DNA from: Nostoc sp. NIES-3756
GTDB taxonomy: Bacteria; Cyanobacteriota; Cyanobacteriia; Cyanobacteriales; Nostocaceae
DNA length: 64,000 nucleotides
Assembly (NCBI RefSeq): GCF_001548375.1
Contig: NZ_AP017295.1
Span: 5,355,001 to 5,419,000, forward strand
Direction: 5' to 3'
The notes beneath the pieces are model-generated. The model saw nothing but the letters and a program-made list of their open reading frames with translations. It made no database searches and was not told the origin of the DNA. The stretch's first letter is position 1. Every line of letters starts with the position of its first letter. Shown piece by piece: positions 1 through 8,510 of the stretch. The translations under genes and the position numbers were made by a program.

Positions 1-302
1 AAAGCGATCGCGAAATAGAATTACCCCCTAGCCTGTCTGTGATTCATATTGGCAAGCCCAATGATCGCATTCCTCCGGATATCGATGTTTCCGGCTTTTC
101 CAATTCCGAGATTGTTTCACGGGTACACGCTGATATTCGCGTTGAAGGTGATGCACACTACATAGAAGATGTGGGCAGTTCTAACGGTACTTACATTAAC
201 AATTTGCCCCTATTACCGGGCAATAGACACCGCCTCAGACCAGGCGATCGCATCAGTCTAGGTAAAGGAGATTTGGTAACATTCCTGTTTAAACTCGCCT
301 AA
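1..302 (+). CDS. FHA-domain protein, C-terminal part (5' end outside window)
   Basis: The reading frame is open from the first bases of the window (codons from position 3), so the start lies upstream; a GTG at 39 is available but would cut into the FHA fold. The visible part is the end of a forkhead-associated phosphothreonine-binding domain: an IGKPNDR strand, SRVHADI, then GSSNGTYINN, followed by the final strands (LRPGDRISLGKGD). These are the hallmark FHA residues (Gly-Lys/Arg, Ser-Arg-x-His, Ser-x-Asn-Gly-Thr). The protein ends right after the FHA domain, so that domain is C-terminal. FHA domains bind phosphothreonine peptides and often serve Ser/Thr kinases, of which this window has three. 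What precedes the domain cannot be seen. Confidence 0.88.
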   Translation, partial: SDREIELPPSLSVIHIGKPNDRIPPDIDVSGFSNSEIVSRVHADIRVEGDAHYIEDVGSSNGTYINNLPLLPGNRHRLRPGDRISLGKGDLVTFLFKLA

Positions 303-320
303 CTAGGGGTACGGGAGTAT

Positions 321-360
321 AAGGGTGTAAGGGTATAAACGTTTCACAGCTTACACCCTT
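321..360. terminator. Inverted repeat after FHA gene, possible terminator
   Basis: Perfect 11-bp arms (321-331 AAGGGTGTAAG and 350-360 CTTACACCCTT) with an 18-nt loop lie 19 bp after the FHA stop. A short T-rich stretch follows but there is no clean U-tract, so termination is an inference. Confidence 0.45.
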
Positions 361-417
361 ATCTCTTGATATAAGTACACAATAGTAATAATTACGAATT
401 ACGAACTACTAAATAAT

Positions 418-1161
418 ATGAGTCAGCCAGGGAACGATTTTGAAAGCTTACTTCAGCGAGAAGCCCCACCAGAAGTGGAACGGATGGGGCTAACTTGGTT
501 AGTAGGAGCTGCGATCGCTACAGCCATACTATGGCAGATTCCAGGTGGAGATTATATTCTATACCCCTTTACTATCCTTGCTACTTGGTTTCACGAAATG
601 GGTCATGGTTTAATGGCCTTACTTTTGGGTGGTCAATTTCAGAAATTACAAATTTTTAGTAATGGTTCTGGTGTAGCAAGTTATGCCATCAGAACATCAT
701 TAGGTTCCATTGGCCCTGGTTTAGTCGCCGCAGCCGGGCCGATGGGGCCACCACTTGCTGGTGCGGCTTTGATTTTAGCTTCCCGTAGTTTTACAACCGC
801 TTCCCTTAGCCTGAAAATCTTAGGAAGTTTTTTACTACTGTCTACGTTAATTTGGATACGTTCCTTGTTTGGACTGGTTGCTATTCCCCTATTGGGTTTA
901 ATTATCCTGGGAATCTCCTTTAAAGCTCCTCGATGGATGCAGGGAGTCGCTATTCAATTTTTGGGTGTGCAAGCCTGCGTCAGTACATACCATCAATTAG
1001 ATTATTTATTTAGTTATACGGCTGGCCCGTTAGGATTATCTGATACAGCCCAGATGCAAAGATATTTGTTATTACCTTACTGGTTTTGGGGTGGATTGAT
1101 GGCGATCGCATCCTTGATTATTCTTGTACAAAGCCTCCGGGTTGCTTATCGTGAAGAGTAA
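418..1161 (+). CDS. M50 family (site-2-protease-like) membrane metallopeptidase
   Basis: 247 residues, largely hydrophobic, with several predicted membrane segments. The zinc motif HExxH is present as HEMGH at residues 59-63, placed in a hydrophobic helix (TWFHEMGHGLMALLLGG), as in intramembrane S2P-type proteases. The second glycine-rich segment (residues about 95-115, GPGLVAAAGPMGPPLAGAA) follows the usual M50 arrangement. No PDZ domain is present, so it belongs to the short, uncharacterised M50 proteins of cyanobacteria. Expected location is the inner membrane, where it would cut transmembrane substrates; the substrate is unknown. It starts at ATG 418 after a 115-bp gap and is not in an obvious operon. 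Confidence 0.82.
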   Translation: MSQPGNDFESLLQREAPPEVERMGLTWLVGAAIATAILWQIPGGDYILYPFTILATWFHEMGHGLMALLLGGQFQKLQIFSNGSGVASYAIRTSLGSIGPGLVAAAGPMGPPLAGAALILASRSFTTASLSLKILGSFLLLSTLIWIRSLFGLVAIPLLGLIILGISFKAPRWMQGVAIQFLGVQACVSTYHQLDYLFSYTAGPLGLSDTAQMQRYLLLPYWFWGGLMAIASLIILVQSLRVAYREE

Positions 1162-1337
1162 TGCTAATTCAAAATCCTCGACGGGAAGAAAGCTACAAAA
1201 TTCAAAATTAAGAAAGTTAGATGGTGCTAGGGTTTTAGAGCTTGTGGCAAATACCTTTGTTTAAGGCAAGTCATCAGGTTTTTAACTACAGAAGGATATT
1301 GAGTAAAAATATCGTTTCCATCGTTATAGCAGGAAGC
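1162..1337. other. Gap before aquaporin, first part
   Basis: The 482-bp gap between the M50 protease and the aquaporin holds three things annotated separately: a GC-rich dispersed repeat (1338-1426), an ~80-bp element repeated at 27.7 kb (1431-1511) and a promoter region (1575-1628). In 1162-1337 itself I see no gene or motif. Confidence 0.6.
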
Positions 1338-1426
1338 AGTTCGCGGAAGCGTTGCCGTACCACTCCGTGGTTCGCGTTAGCGTTGCGTAGCAAAGCAAGC
1401 TACGCGTAGCGTCTCGTAGAGAAGGC
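1338..1426. repeat. GC-rich composite dispersed repeat
   Basis: This block is much richer in GC than its surroundings. It contains the core at 1393-1423 (AAGCAAGCTACGCGTAGC, then GTCTCGTAGAGAA), which recurs with two changes at 44552-44583. A 7-bp inverted repeat GCGTAGC/GCTACGC (1385-1391, 1399-1405) lies inside. Related short GC-rich units occur near 27.08, 31.25 and 35.1 kb. It fits the short dispersed repeats known from Nostoc genomes. Confidence 0.75.
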
Positions 1427-1430
1427 TAGG

Positions 1431-1511
1431 CAGGAGATAAAGTCTTACTATTTCTAGCATTCAAGCTTTGAAAATGTCCTCACCTATGTGACTACGGCTA
1501 TATTAGTCAAG
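1431..1511 (+). repeat. ~80-bp dispersed element, copy A
   Basis: Matches the reverse complement of 27739-27818. The best part, 1431-1478, agrees at all but about four positions and includes TAGCATTCAAGCTTTGAAAA; similarity continues more weakly through CTATGT-TACGG. It contains an internal AGCTT dyad. Function unknown; it could be a mobile repeat or a short RNA or regulatory element. Confidence 0.65.
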
Positions 1512-1574
1512 AGTTCGCTTAGTTTCCGTGTTTTAGAGTAGTAGTTATTACTAGGGTTTTTATCCTAAATTTAG

Positions 1575-1628
1575 TTGACATATCAATTTTTTTTGAAATA
1601 TATTTAATATCAATCAATTTTTTTTGAA
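1575..1628 (+). promoter_or_regulatory. Aquaporin promoter with twin 15-bp boxes
   Basis: A consensus -35 TTGACA (1575-1580) is followed after 18 bp by TATATT (1599-1604). The 15-mer TCAATTTTTTTTGAA occurs twice, exactly repeated, at 1583-1597 (in the spacer) and 1614-1628 (just upstream of the GTG start at 1644). The copies are 31 bp apart, about three helical turns, and each has TCAA/TTGA dyad ends. This suggests an operator for a dimeric regulator, but no regulator is identified. Confidence 0.5.
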
Positions 1629-1643
1629 GTGTAGGTTATCAAT

Positions 1644-2369
1644 GTGGGGGAAAAAGCCATTAGTATAAATGTGAGGATTTTGGTAACAAAATCATTCATA
1701 AATTGCCGACGTGAAGCTTTAACAGAGGCTATTGGTACATTTGCATTAGTGTTTGCTGGTACTGGCGCAGTAATGGTAAATAATCTTAGCCAAGGTGCTA
1801 TTACACATCTAGGTATCAGTTTTATCTTTGGTGCAATCGTAACTGCATTAATTTACAGTACTGGACATATTAGCGGCGCTCACTTTAATCCTGCGGTAAC
1901 ATTGGCATTTTGGAGCGCTGGATTTTTCCCAAAGCGACGAGTTTTACCGTATATTTTGGCACAGGTTATGGGAGCGATCGCAGCTTCTACTGTACTACTT
2001 ATCAGTTTAGGACGAGTGGCAAATTTAGGTGCTACATTGCCACTAAACAATAACTGGCTACAATCATTTGCGCTAGAAACCGTCCTCACCTTTATATTAA
2101 TGTTCGTCATTTTAGGTTCAGGGCTAGATAGCCGCGCTCCCACTGGTTTTGCAGGATTAGCTATAGGTTTAACGGTAGGAGTAGAAGCTGCATTTATGGG
2201 GCCAATTACAGGTGCAAGTATGAACCCTGCTCGTTCATTTGCCCCGGCTTTTGTTAGCGGAATTTGGCAACATCACTGGCTTTATTGGGTTGCACCAATC
2301 TTAGGAGCGCAACTAGCGGTAATAGTATATAAGCAATTATCTAATGGTTTTCATGATTTTCAAGAATAA
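1644..2369 (+). CDS. aqpZ: Aquaporin (MIP family, AqpZ-type)
   Basis: 241 residues with six hydrophobic helices and both half-helix motifs: NPA at residues 82-84 (HFNPAVTLAF) and 194-196 (SMNPARSFAP). The residue after NPAR is Ser, as in water-type aquaporins, rather than the Asp of glycerol facilitators (NPARD), so water transport is more likely than glycerol. The start is uncertain. GTG 1644 gives about 23 residues before the usual family N-terminus (EALTEAIGTFALVF); an overlapping ATG at 1642 is out of frame and stops quickly, and TTG 1680 is another in-frame possibility. A strong promoter with duplicated boxes lies directly upstream. The gene is monocistronic; the next gene is on the other strand. 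Confidence 0.9.
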   Translation: MGEKAISINVRILVTKSFINCRREALTEAIGTFALVFAGTGAVMVNNLSQGAITHLGISFIFGAIVTALIYSTGHISGAHFNPAVTLAFWSAGFFPKRRVLPYILAQVMGAIAASTVLLISLGRVANLGATLPLNNNWLQSFALETVLTFILMFVILGSGLDSRAPTGFAGLAIGLTVGVEAAFMGPITGASMNPARSFAPAFVSGIWQHHWLYWVAPILGAQLAVIVYKQLSNGFHDFQE

Positions 2370-2435
2370 AAGTATATTGAAACGTTACATACTCCACAAA
2401 TAACTAAAGAAAAATTTCTTTTGTAAAAATTCAAA

Positions 2436-3086
2436 CTATCTTATTTGCTGTCTTATCCATAACCGAAAAGCTTTTATTGTAGCATTTCTACCTATAACTA
2501 AACTTTGCTCAAGATATTGGGTAATTACATCATTTAAGGCGAAATTGGGAAAGTTCAGGCTTTCTTGAGATTCAATGTAAACACCATCTTGCAAAATATT
2601 TATTTGCAATTTGCCCTTCTCAAAACGCCACAGTTCAGGCACTTTAAGCGCTTGATAAATATTTGGATGAGTGCGGGAAGTAATATCAATCTCTATTGCT
2701 AAATCTGGTGGAGGATCTACAGTTAAGTCTAATCGCCTTTCTCCTCGGATTCTAGATTCATTTCTGATATAGAAACATTGATCAGGTTCTATACCTTGCG
2801 CCATAAATTGATTTTTAAAGGTAGTAGAACCAAGGCTTACAAACTCAATATCCAATTCTTCTAGTAAAGCCTTAACTAAATCGCTAATAATTTCTTTATC
2901 ATATTCATGTTCTGGTAACGGAGCCATAATTTCTAGTATTCCCCTGTCGTAAGCAATACGTGTAGCACGGTGTTCTCCTAATTCTTCGAGAATCGTTTCT
3001 AACTCTTGCCATGTGACATCTTTTAGTAATACTCTTTGCCCTGGTGGAACTTGGATGCGCTTTAATTCTAATAACATCACTACCAC
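2436..3086 (-). CDS. Uma2-family (DUF820) putative restriction endonuclease-like protein
   Basis: 216 residues with the cyanobacterial Uma2/DUF820 pattern: an N-terminal TWQELETILEELGEHRA segment, a central EIMAPLPEHE, and the PD-(D/E)xK core PDLAIEID at residues 127-134. Catalytic Asp/Glu are therefore likely present. Family members occur in dozens of copies in filamentous cyanobacteria; their role is poorly known, with nuclease activity inferred from the fold. ATG 3086 and ATG 3077 (residue 4) are both possible starts. No partner gene or antitoxin adjoins it. Confidence 0.85.
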   Translation of the reverse strand: MVVMLLELKRIQVPPGQRVLLKDVTWQELETILEELGEHRATRIAYDRGILEIMAPLPEHEYDKEIISDLVKALLEELDIEFVSLGSTTFKNQFMAQGIEPDQCFYIRNESRIRGERRLDLTVDPPPDLAIEIDITSRTHPNIYQALKVPELWRFEKGKLQINILQDGVYIESQESLNFPNFALNDVITQYLEQSLVIGRNATIKAFRLWIRQQIR

Positions 3087-3147
3087 TCCCAGAAATTATC
3101 TGCTTAAATTTACTTTACTGCATGATTAACGGTTATCACTAAATCTT

Positions 3148-3525
3148 ATGTCTCATCCTCCTCCAATTGAGCAGCAAATTACTTTTTTATATACAAATGA
3201 CCTCACAACTGCGGCACAATTTTACGAAGATAAATTAGGTTTAGAGTTATGGCTTGATCAAGGAAGTTGTCGGATATATAGTGTTTGTGGTTCTGCCTAT
3301 GTGGGATTATGTCAAATTAGCGAAACTTCCACCCTTCCATCTGCTGGAAAATCTGGTGTAATTTTTACTTTGGTAACACAACAGGTGGATGAGTGGTATG
3401 AATATCTAAAAGAACTGGGCGTGGAATTTGAAAAGCCACCTACATTCAATGAAAAATATAAAATTTATCATTGTTTTTTACGTGATCCCAATGGTTATTT
3501 AATTGAGATTCAACGTTTTAATTAG
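3148..3525 (+). CDS. VOC/glyoxalase-like superfamily protein
   Basis: 125 residues forming one vicinal-oxygen-chelate module pair: an N-terminal TFLYTNDLTTAAQFYEDKLG typical of beta-alpha-beta VOC repeats and a C-terminal LRDPNGYLIEIQRF. The final Glu in LIEIQ is the usual metal ligand position, but the first ligand His is not obvious (QQITFLY), so metal binding is uncertain. It may be a dioxygenase, a bleomycin-resistance-like binder or a lactoylglutathione lyase relative; the sequence alone does not settle the substrate. It stands alone, 61 bp from the divergent Uma2 gene. Confidence 0.8.
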   Translation: MSHPPPIEQQITFLYTNDLTTAAQFYEDKLGLELWLDQGSCRIYSVCGSAYVGLCQISETSTLPSAGKSGVIFTLVTQQVDEWYEYLKELGVEFEKPPTFNEKYKIYHCFLRDPNGYLIEIQRFN

Positions 3526-3587
3526 GAGGTGGGAAGAAATTAATTCAAAATGAAGAATTTATCTTCTTCCTCCTTCTGTCTGTGTGA

Positions 3588-4973
3588 TTAAATTCTCCCA
3601 AAATTCAACTGTTCTTCAGAAACCCATGCACCATGAAAACCGTAGGGTACTCGCTGGGGAATTAAAACCCGCGCTACAGGTTCACTATTCATATCTTGGG
3701 CATTGACTACAACTAATTCAGAAGTATTTTCATCTGCGTCGTGAACGTAAGTAAGCAACCAACCGTCATCTTCTGCTGTTGTATGAGGACGGGGTACGAA
3801 CACAGGCTCACCACCGTAACGTTCCCTTCCGTATTCATGGGTTTGAGATTTAGCATTGTTGAAGTCATATTTAATTAGCCCATCAAACAAGGGTACAAGA
3901 CTTTTTGCCGCCTTACCAGCATAGCCATATTGGGTTTTTCTTCCCAGAAGGTTTTCATTCACCCGGGGAAATTCCGCAGCAACATCATCTAACATTTCCT
4001 CATGTACTTTTCCTGTGTTGAGGTTAAAGCGCCAGCGATGTAAGCGGGGGATGTCTGCATCAGAGTCAGTATCTTTAGATCCTAGAACAGTAGTGGAACT
4101 CATGCGACAGGCAATAAGCACTACTTCGTCTTTGTCTTCGTAGGCGTTGAAAGTATGGAAGATGTAGCAGGAGGGAGTTTCAAACCAGCGAATCTGACTA
4201 TTATCTCCATGACGGGGTACAATACCAAAGCGACTAGAGCGATCGCGCTCAAACATCAGCATAGGTTCTCCCCGTTTCATTCGTTCTACACTAAATGTTA
4301 GGGGCAAATCCATAAAAATAGTATAGTTTTCGGTGATGGCAAAGTCGTGCATCATCACACCCATAGGCAATTCTATAGGTACTGTTCGCAAGAGTTCTCC
4401 GGCTGCGGAAACTACGCTGTAATGCAGATACGGCGGTGCAAAGGAATAGCCGAAAAACATCATTTCCCCAGTCACCGGATCTACTTTAGGATGAGCGGTA
4501 AAAGCAGAACTCAGATTGCCATTATAGGTGTACTCACCAATAGTTGCTAACTCAGGAACCTGAATGGCGTGGGGTGCGCCGCCTTCCCATAGGGCTAGTA
4601 ATTGTCCTGCGTGGCAAATTAGGGCAGTGTTACCAGTATTTTTGCTAGATAGATTTGGTTGTGGTGGTTCCAAAAGCCCAGACCAGACAGCCTTACTTGC
4701 CTCATTTTCAATTTGCCATCCTTTGGTGCGGACGTAGCAATTGCGATAAGTAGCTTTACCATTATGAAGTCTGACACCATGCAACATCCCATCACCATCA
4801 AACCAGTGATATTTACCTATGGGTGTCCATTGGGGGTTGGGGCCGTTACGGACAAACATCCCGGATAAGTCGGGGGGTAGTTCCCCAATAACTTTTAAGG
4901 TATCAGTAGTAATTTCTTTACGGACAGGTGCAAAGTTCCCGTCTAAATAAGGATTGACTGCTGTTGTCGTCAT
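3588..4973 (-). CDS. Carotenoid cleavage dioxygenase (RPE65 family)
   Basis: About 461 residues from ATG 4973 (MTTTAVNPYLDGNFAPV). The frame is open further upstream to ATG 5084 and ATG 5024, but that extension does not look like the family N-terminus. All four Fe(II) His ligands of the seven-bladed propeller are visible: TAHPKVD, MMHDFAITENY, FHTFNAYED and the near-terminal GFHGAW. The enzyme would cut conjugated double bonds of carotenoids or apocarotenoids with O2. The NPYLDGNFAPV start and VPYGFHGAWVSEEQ end resemble plant CCD1 and cyanobacterial enzymes that cut at 9,10 (9',10'), more than the retinal-forming apocarotenoid oxygenases; that assignment is inferred. It is divergent from the next gene with 137 bp between them. 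Confidence 0.93.
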   Translation of the reverse strand: MTTTAVNPYLDGNFAPVRKEITTDTLKVIGELPPDLSGMFVRNGPNPQWTPIGKYHWFDGDGMLHGVRLHNGKATYRNCYVRTKGWQIENEASKAVWSGLLEPPQPNLSSKNTGNTALICHAGQLLALWEGGAPHAIQVPELATIGEYTYNGNLSSAFTAHPKVDPVTGEMMFFGYSFAPPYLHYSVVSAAGELLRTVPIELPMGVMMHDFAITENYTIFMDLPLTFSVERMKRGEPMLMFERDRSSRFGIVPRHGDNSQIRWFETPSCYIFHTFNAYEDKDEVVLIACRMSSTTVLGSKDTDSDADIPRLHRWRFNLNTGKVHEEMLDDVAAEFPRVNENLLGRKTQYGYAGKAAKSLVPLFDGLIKYDFNNAKSQTHEYGRERYGGEPVFVPRPHTTAEDDGWLLTYVHDADENTSELVVVNAQDMNSEPVARVLIPQRVPYGFHGAWVSEEQLNFGRI

Positions 4974-5110
4974 GGTGTTGGATGAAATGGCGAGTAAATC
5001 TATTAACCATCTTAGCGATCGCATTGACTCAACTTTGCACCACACCCAGTAAGTCTGCTTTAAAATGAGGTTTTTAGCCTGCATTTACCTACATTATTGA
5101 TGAGTTTGCT

Positions 5111-6241
5111 ATGTTACCTCTTATTGAAACTATATTTTTGCGGCAGATGGCTTCGGGCGATCGCTTAAATTTACAAGTCTACAAATTCATCGGCGATAAA
5201 CCTGGAAAAAAGGTTTATATTCAAGCAAATCTCCACGGTGCAGAAATTGTTGGTAATGCTGTTATTCATCAATTAATTGAGTATTTTGTTGCAATCAACG
5301 ATATTGATTTGATTGGAGAAATCTGGCTAGTTCCTGTCTGCAATCCAATGGGAACTAATGAACGCGCTCAACATTTTTCCCCGGGACGATATTGCCCTTA
5401 TGAGTCTAAAGACTGGAATCGCATATTTTGGGATTACGAGAAGGATACTGATGATTTACTCAGTTTTGCTAAATCTCAACTTGATTTGAGTATAGAGGAA
5501 ATTCGCCTGAATTATTTGCATCTAATTCAGGAAAAATTTGCTCATAATCTGACACAAATCAACTCTGCTGCTAGTGTGCCTTATACTGAAATATTTCGCT
5601 ATCAACTACAATCACTCAGCTTAGACGCAGATTATTTGATTGATATCCACAGTTCTAATAATCAAGGTTTAGACTATGTTTATTACTTCCGTCATCGGGA
5701 AGAAAGCGCAAGGTATTTCTTACTAGAATTTGGAATTTTGTTGAATAAATATGATGGTGATGCTTTTGATGAAGCGTTTATTAAACCTTGGTTAGCGTTA
5801 GAAGATTGTTTTCAAGAATTGGGGAAAGAAATCAAATTTGATATAGAAGCTTGGACTTTAGAATTAGGTGCAGGAATGCAAATGAATCCTGATTCGGTTG
5901 CTAAAGGTGTTCAAGGTATAAAAAATTATTTAGCGGAGAAAGGAGTTTTACAAACTGATAGCTTACCTTTACCTGCAAGCAAATCTCACCAAATGTATTT
6001 TGTTCAAAGTCGGAATAGGACAAAATATTATGCGATCGCAGGTGGGATGATTCAATCTAGAGTAAAATTAGGTACGCAAGTCAAGGTAGGGGAAAAGCTA
6101 TACCAAATCCTCTGTTTTAATAAGGAAAATCATCTACCTGCCGTTATTGATGTTTTTGCGGCTGATAATGGATTGGTGTATGATGTTTCTACTAATCAAG
6201 CTGTGAATCAAGGCGAGTTCGTTTTAGGGATTATTTACTAA
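5111..6241 (+). CDS. Succinylglutamate desuccinylase/aspartoacylase-family zinc hydrolase
   Basis: 376 residues of the M14-like aspartoacylase family. Zinc-site elements are visible: ANLHGAEIVGN (His and Glu of HGxE), LIDIHSSN (third ligand His) and WTLELGAG (candidate catalytic Glu). A C-terminal barrel-like region (about 290-376, RVKLGTQVKVGEKLYQI) resembles the lipoyl/barrel extension found in many AstE-like proteins. It should hydrolyse an amide bond in an N-acyl amino acid or a related small molecule; the substrate cannot be read from sequence. ATG 5111 is the first in-frame start. Codon use and composition match the neighbours. Confidence 0.82.
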   Translation: MLPLIETIFLRQMASGDRLNLQVYKFIGDKPGKKVYIQANLHGAEIVGNAVIHQLIEYFVAINDIDLIGEIWLVPVCNPMGTNERAQHFSPGRYCPYESKDWNRIFWDYEKDTDDLLSFAKSQLDLSIEEIRLNYLHLIQEKFAHNLTQINSAASVPYTEIFRYQLQSLSLDADYLIDIHSSNNQGLDYVYYFRHREESARYFLLEFGILLNKYDGDAFDEAFIKPWLALEDCFQELGKEIKFDIEAWTLELGAGMQMNPDSVAKGVQGIKNYLAEKGVLQTDSLPLPASKSHQMYFVQSRNRTKYYAIAGGMIQSRVKLGTQVKVGEKLYQILCFNKENHLPAVIDVFAADNGLVYDVSTNQAVNQGEFVLGIIY

Positions 6242-6601
6242 CTCAAGACTCAACAGTTAATTTGCATTATACCTTGATTAATTAATGCTCATCTATAAAC
6301 ACAAAATTAAATAACTTCTCACAGCCATAAATTAAACATATAAGAAGTTGTATAATCTATCTAAAAAAATTCTGGTTGAATCTCCTGAAGAGAAAAGCAT
6401 AGAATCTGCATTTTCTCAATCCCCTTCAAGAAAGATAATTCCTATCTGTTTGTGTATTCATATCTCATTTTCTTGAGATTATATCTAAATATATTTAGTA
6501 GTAGATTAAACTGAAACAAGACAGTTCCCCCGAAAATCCCAGGGTGAATTTATGTGGGTTATGTGTCTGACGAAAAAAATAACTTATCCCAGCTAGAAAA
6601 T
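6242..6601. other. Noncoding gap before era
   Basis: This 360-bp AT-rich gap has no convincing gene. A frame contiguous with era is open from GTG 6554, but I prefer the ATG at 6602. No clear promoter or repeat stands out. Confidence 0.5.
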
Positions 6602-7576
6602 ATGACGGCGGAACTAACAGTGGCTAGTATTGATAATTACATCTCTCCTTTCTCAGGCGGAGTATCAATCCCCCAAGCTCCACCTGAATTTAAGTCGGGT
6701 TTTATTGGCATTATTGGCCGTCCTAATGTCGGTAAATCTACTTTGATGAATCAATTAGTAGGACAAAAAATTGCCATTACCTCACCAGTAGCCCAAACAA
6801 CACGCAATCGTTTAAGAGGAATTGTTACTACACCAGAGGCGCAATTAATTTTCGTTGATACACCAGGGATTCACAAACCTCATCATCAATTAGGTGAAGT
6901 ACTGGTACAAAATGCCAAAATCGCCATCGAATCTGTAGATGTAGTGCTGTTTGTTGTTGATGGTAGCGTAGCTTGTGGTGCAGGCGATCGCTTTATCGCT
7001 GATTTACTCACCCGCAGCCAAACCCCCGTCATATTGGGTATCAATAAAGTAGACCAACAACCCGCAGATTTCCAAGCTATAGATGATAGCTACAACCTCT
7101 TAGCAGGTGCTTATCAATGGCCGATAGTCAAATTCTCTGCTAAGACTGGTGCAGAACTGCCCCAATTACAAAAAGTATTAATAGAACATGTAGATAATGG
7201 GCCGTTCTATTATCCGCCAGACTTGGTAACAGACCAGCCAGAACGGTTTATTATGGGGGAATTGATCCGTGAGCAGATTTTGCTACTGACTCGTGAAGAA
7301 GTACCCCATTCAGTGGCGATCGCTATAGACTTAGTAGAAGAAACACCAAGCATTACCCGCGTCCTGGCGACAATTCACGTTGAGCGTGATTCCCAAAAAG
7401 GTATCCTCATCGGTAAAGGCGGTTCAATGCTCAAATCAATTGGTAGCGCCGCCCGCGAACAAATTCAAAAGCTAATTTCTGGTAAAGTCTACTTAGAATT
7501 ATTCGTTAAAGTCCAACCCAAGTGGCGACACTCCCGCATCAGATTAGCAGAGTTGGGCTATCGGGTGGAAGAATAA
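6602..7576 (+). CDS. era: GTPase Era
   Basis: 324 residues from ATG 6602; a 16-residue extension to GTG 6554 is possible. All GTPase motifs are present: G1 GRPNVGKST, G2 region TTRNRLRG, G3 DTPG and G4 NKVD. The C-terminal KH domain has its GKGGSMLKSIG loop. Era binds the 3' end of 16S rRNA and helps assemble the 30S subunit at the membrane. The N-terminal ~33 residues before the G domain are longer than in E. coli Era, as is usual in cyanobacteria. It is followed by a strong stem-loop (7593-7640). Confidence 0.96.
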   Translation: MTAELTVASIDNYISPFSGGVSIPQAPPEFKSGFIGIIGRPNVGKSTLMNQLVGQKIAITSPVAQTTRNRLRGIVTTPEAQLIFVDTPGIHKPHHQLGEVLVQNAKIAIESVDVVLFVVDGSVACGAGDRFIADLLTRSQTPVILGINKVDQQPADFQAIDDSYNLLAGAYQWPIVKFSAKTGAELPQLQKVLIEHVDNGPFYYPPDLVTDQPERFIMGELIREQILLLTREEVPHSVAIAIDLVEETPSITRVLATIHVERDSQKGILIGKGGSMLKSIGSAAREQIQKLISGKVYLELFVKVQPKWRHSRIRLAELGYRVEE

Positions 7577-7592
7577 AAATAATTCGTAATTC

Positions 7593-7640
7593 GTAATGCG
7601 TAATTCGTAATTTAATCTTTGATTACGAATTACGCATTAC
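7593..7640. terminator. 19-bp inverted repeat built from AATTCGT heptamers
   Basis: Arms 7593-7611 and 7622-7640 are perfect reverse complements (19 bp) around a 10-nt loop, 17 bp after the era stop. The arms are heptamer repeats (AATTCGT) in opposite orientation. It may act as a terminator of era, although no T-run follows. Confidence 0.55.
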
Positions 7641-7740
7641 TATCAATGTGATAGTGATAGAAAAAGTCAATGATTCATGCAATAACATAAGCTCAAAGTC
7701 GCTAGAACTGTATAACTGTTAACCGCATAGCGGTATTTTC

Positions 7741-7787
7741 AATTACGAATTACGAATTACGAATTACGAATTAAAAATTACGAATTA
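7741..7787. repeat. AATTACG heptamer tandem array
   Basis: Four or more tandem AATTACG units end five bases before the ATG of the response regulator gene. The type matches the STRR repeats known in heterocystous cyanobacteria. The array displaces any normal ribosome-binding site. Confidence 0.85.
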
Positions 7788-7791
7788 TTCA

Positions 7792-8469
7792 ATGTCTCCA
7801 AATACTAGCTATCGTCTAAATCTACCTAATGATGCTTCCCGGTTGCGAGTTTTGATTGTAGAAGATGATCCGATGATGCAACTGGGGTTAGAACAGTCGT
7901 TGATGGCGCATCCTCAGTTAGAGATTGTGGGACAAGCGGAAGACGGTTATTTGGGTGTGCAAGCAGCACTAAAAGTTAAACCAGATTTGGTGGTGATGGA
8001 TATTGGCTTACCGCGACTTGATGGTATTGCAGCAACACAGCAAATCAAAGCTGCATTACCAGAAACTCATGTGGTGATGTTGACATCACACAAAACAGAG
8101 ACAGAAATTATTGCCGCACTTTCTAGTGGTGCTGATGCTTATTGTATCAAAGGTGCAAGTGTTGACCGCTTGTTAAATGCGATCGCATCTGCTATTGATG
8201 GTGCAGCTTATCTCGATCCCCAAATTGCGCGTCAAGTGATTGAGAATCTCAAGCCTCCATCAGTTAAGGGAAACACCGCGAATTTATCTGGACGCGAGTT
8301 AGAAGTTTTAAAACTCATGGTAGAAGGATTGAGTAACCCAGAGATAGCTGAAAAACTTTATCTGAGTCCCAATACTGTTAAAACCCATGTCCGAGGGATT
8401 ATGAATAAGTTAGCAGTTGATGACCGAGTACAAGCTGCTGTTGTTGCTTTACGTACTGGGTTAGTTTGA
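7792..8469 (+). CDS. NarL/FixJ-family response regulator
   Basis: 225 residues. A receiver domain (about 18-135) has the acidic pair EDD at 24-26, the phosphoacceptor Asp70 in VVMDIGLPRLDG and the conserved Thr/Lys region (MLTSHK; CIKGAS). A LuxR-type helix-turn-helix follows (about 163-225, LSGRELEVLKLMVEGLSNPEIAEKLYLSPNTVKTH; given in part). It is a DNA-binding transcription factor controlled by phosphorylation. No histidine kinase adjoins it, so it is an orphan; the partner is unknown. The start ATG 7792 has no Shine-Dalgarno because the heptamer array lies right before it. Confidence 0.93.
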   Translation: MSPNTSYRLNLPNDASRLRVLIVEDDPMMQLGLEQSLMAHPQLEIVGQAEDGYLGVQAALKVKPDLVVMDIGLPRLDGIAATQQIKAALPETHVVMLTSHKTETEIIAALSSGADAYCIKGASVDRLLNAIASAIDGAAYLDPQIARQVIENLKPPSVKGNTANLSGRELEVLKLMVEGLSNPEIAEKLYLSPNTVKTHVRGIMNKLAVDDRVQAAVVALRTGLV

Positions 8470-8510
8470 ATTAGTCAGTTGTCATTAGTCTACAAATTAC
8501 GAATTATAAA

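Noticed and set aside
4974..5084. 37-residue N-terminal extension of the carotenoid oxygenase
   Set aside because: The sequence (MQAKNLILKQTYWVWCKV) is unlike the family and is not a clear signal peptide; ATG 4973 begins the conserved part. It stays possible as a rare targeting extension.
7741..7787. Tandem repeats as a possible CRISPR array
   Set aside because: Units are contiguous 7-mers with no spacers; no cas genes in the window. The same holds for the other heptamer arrays.
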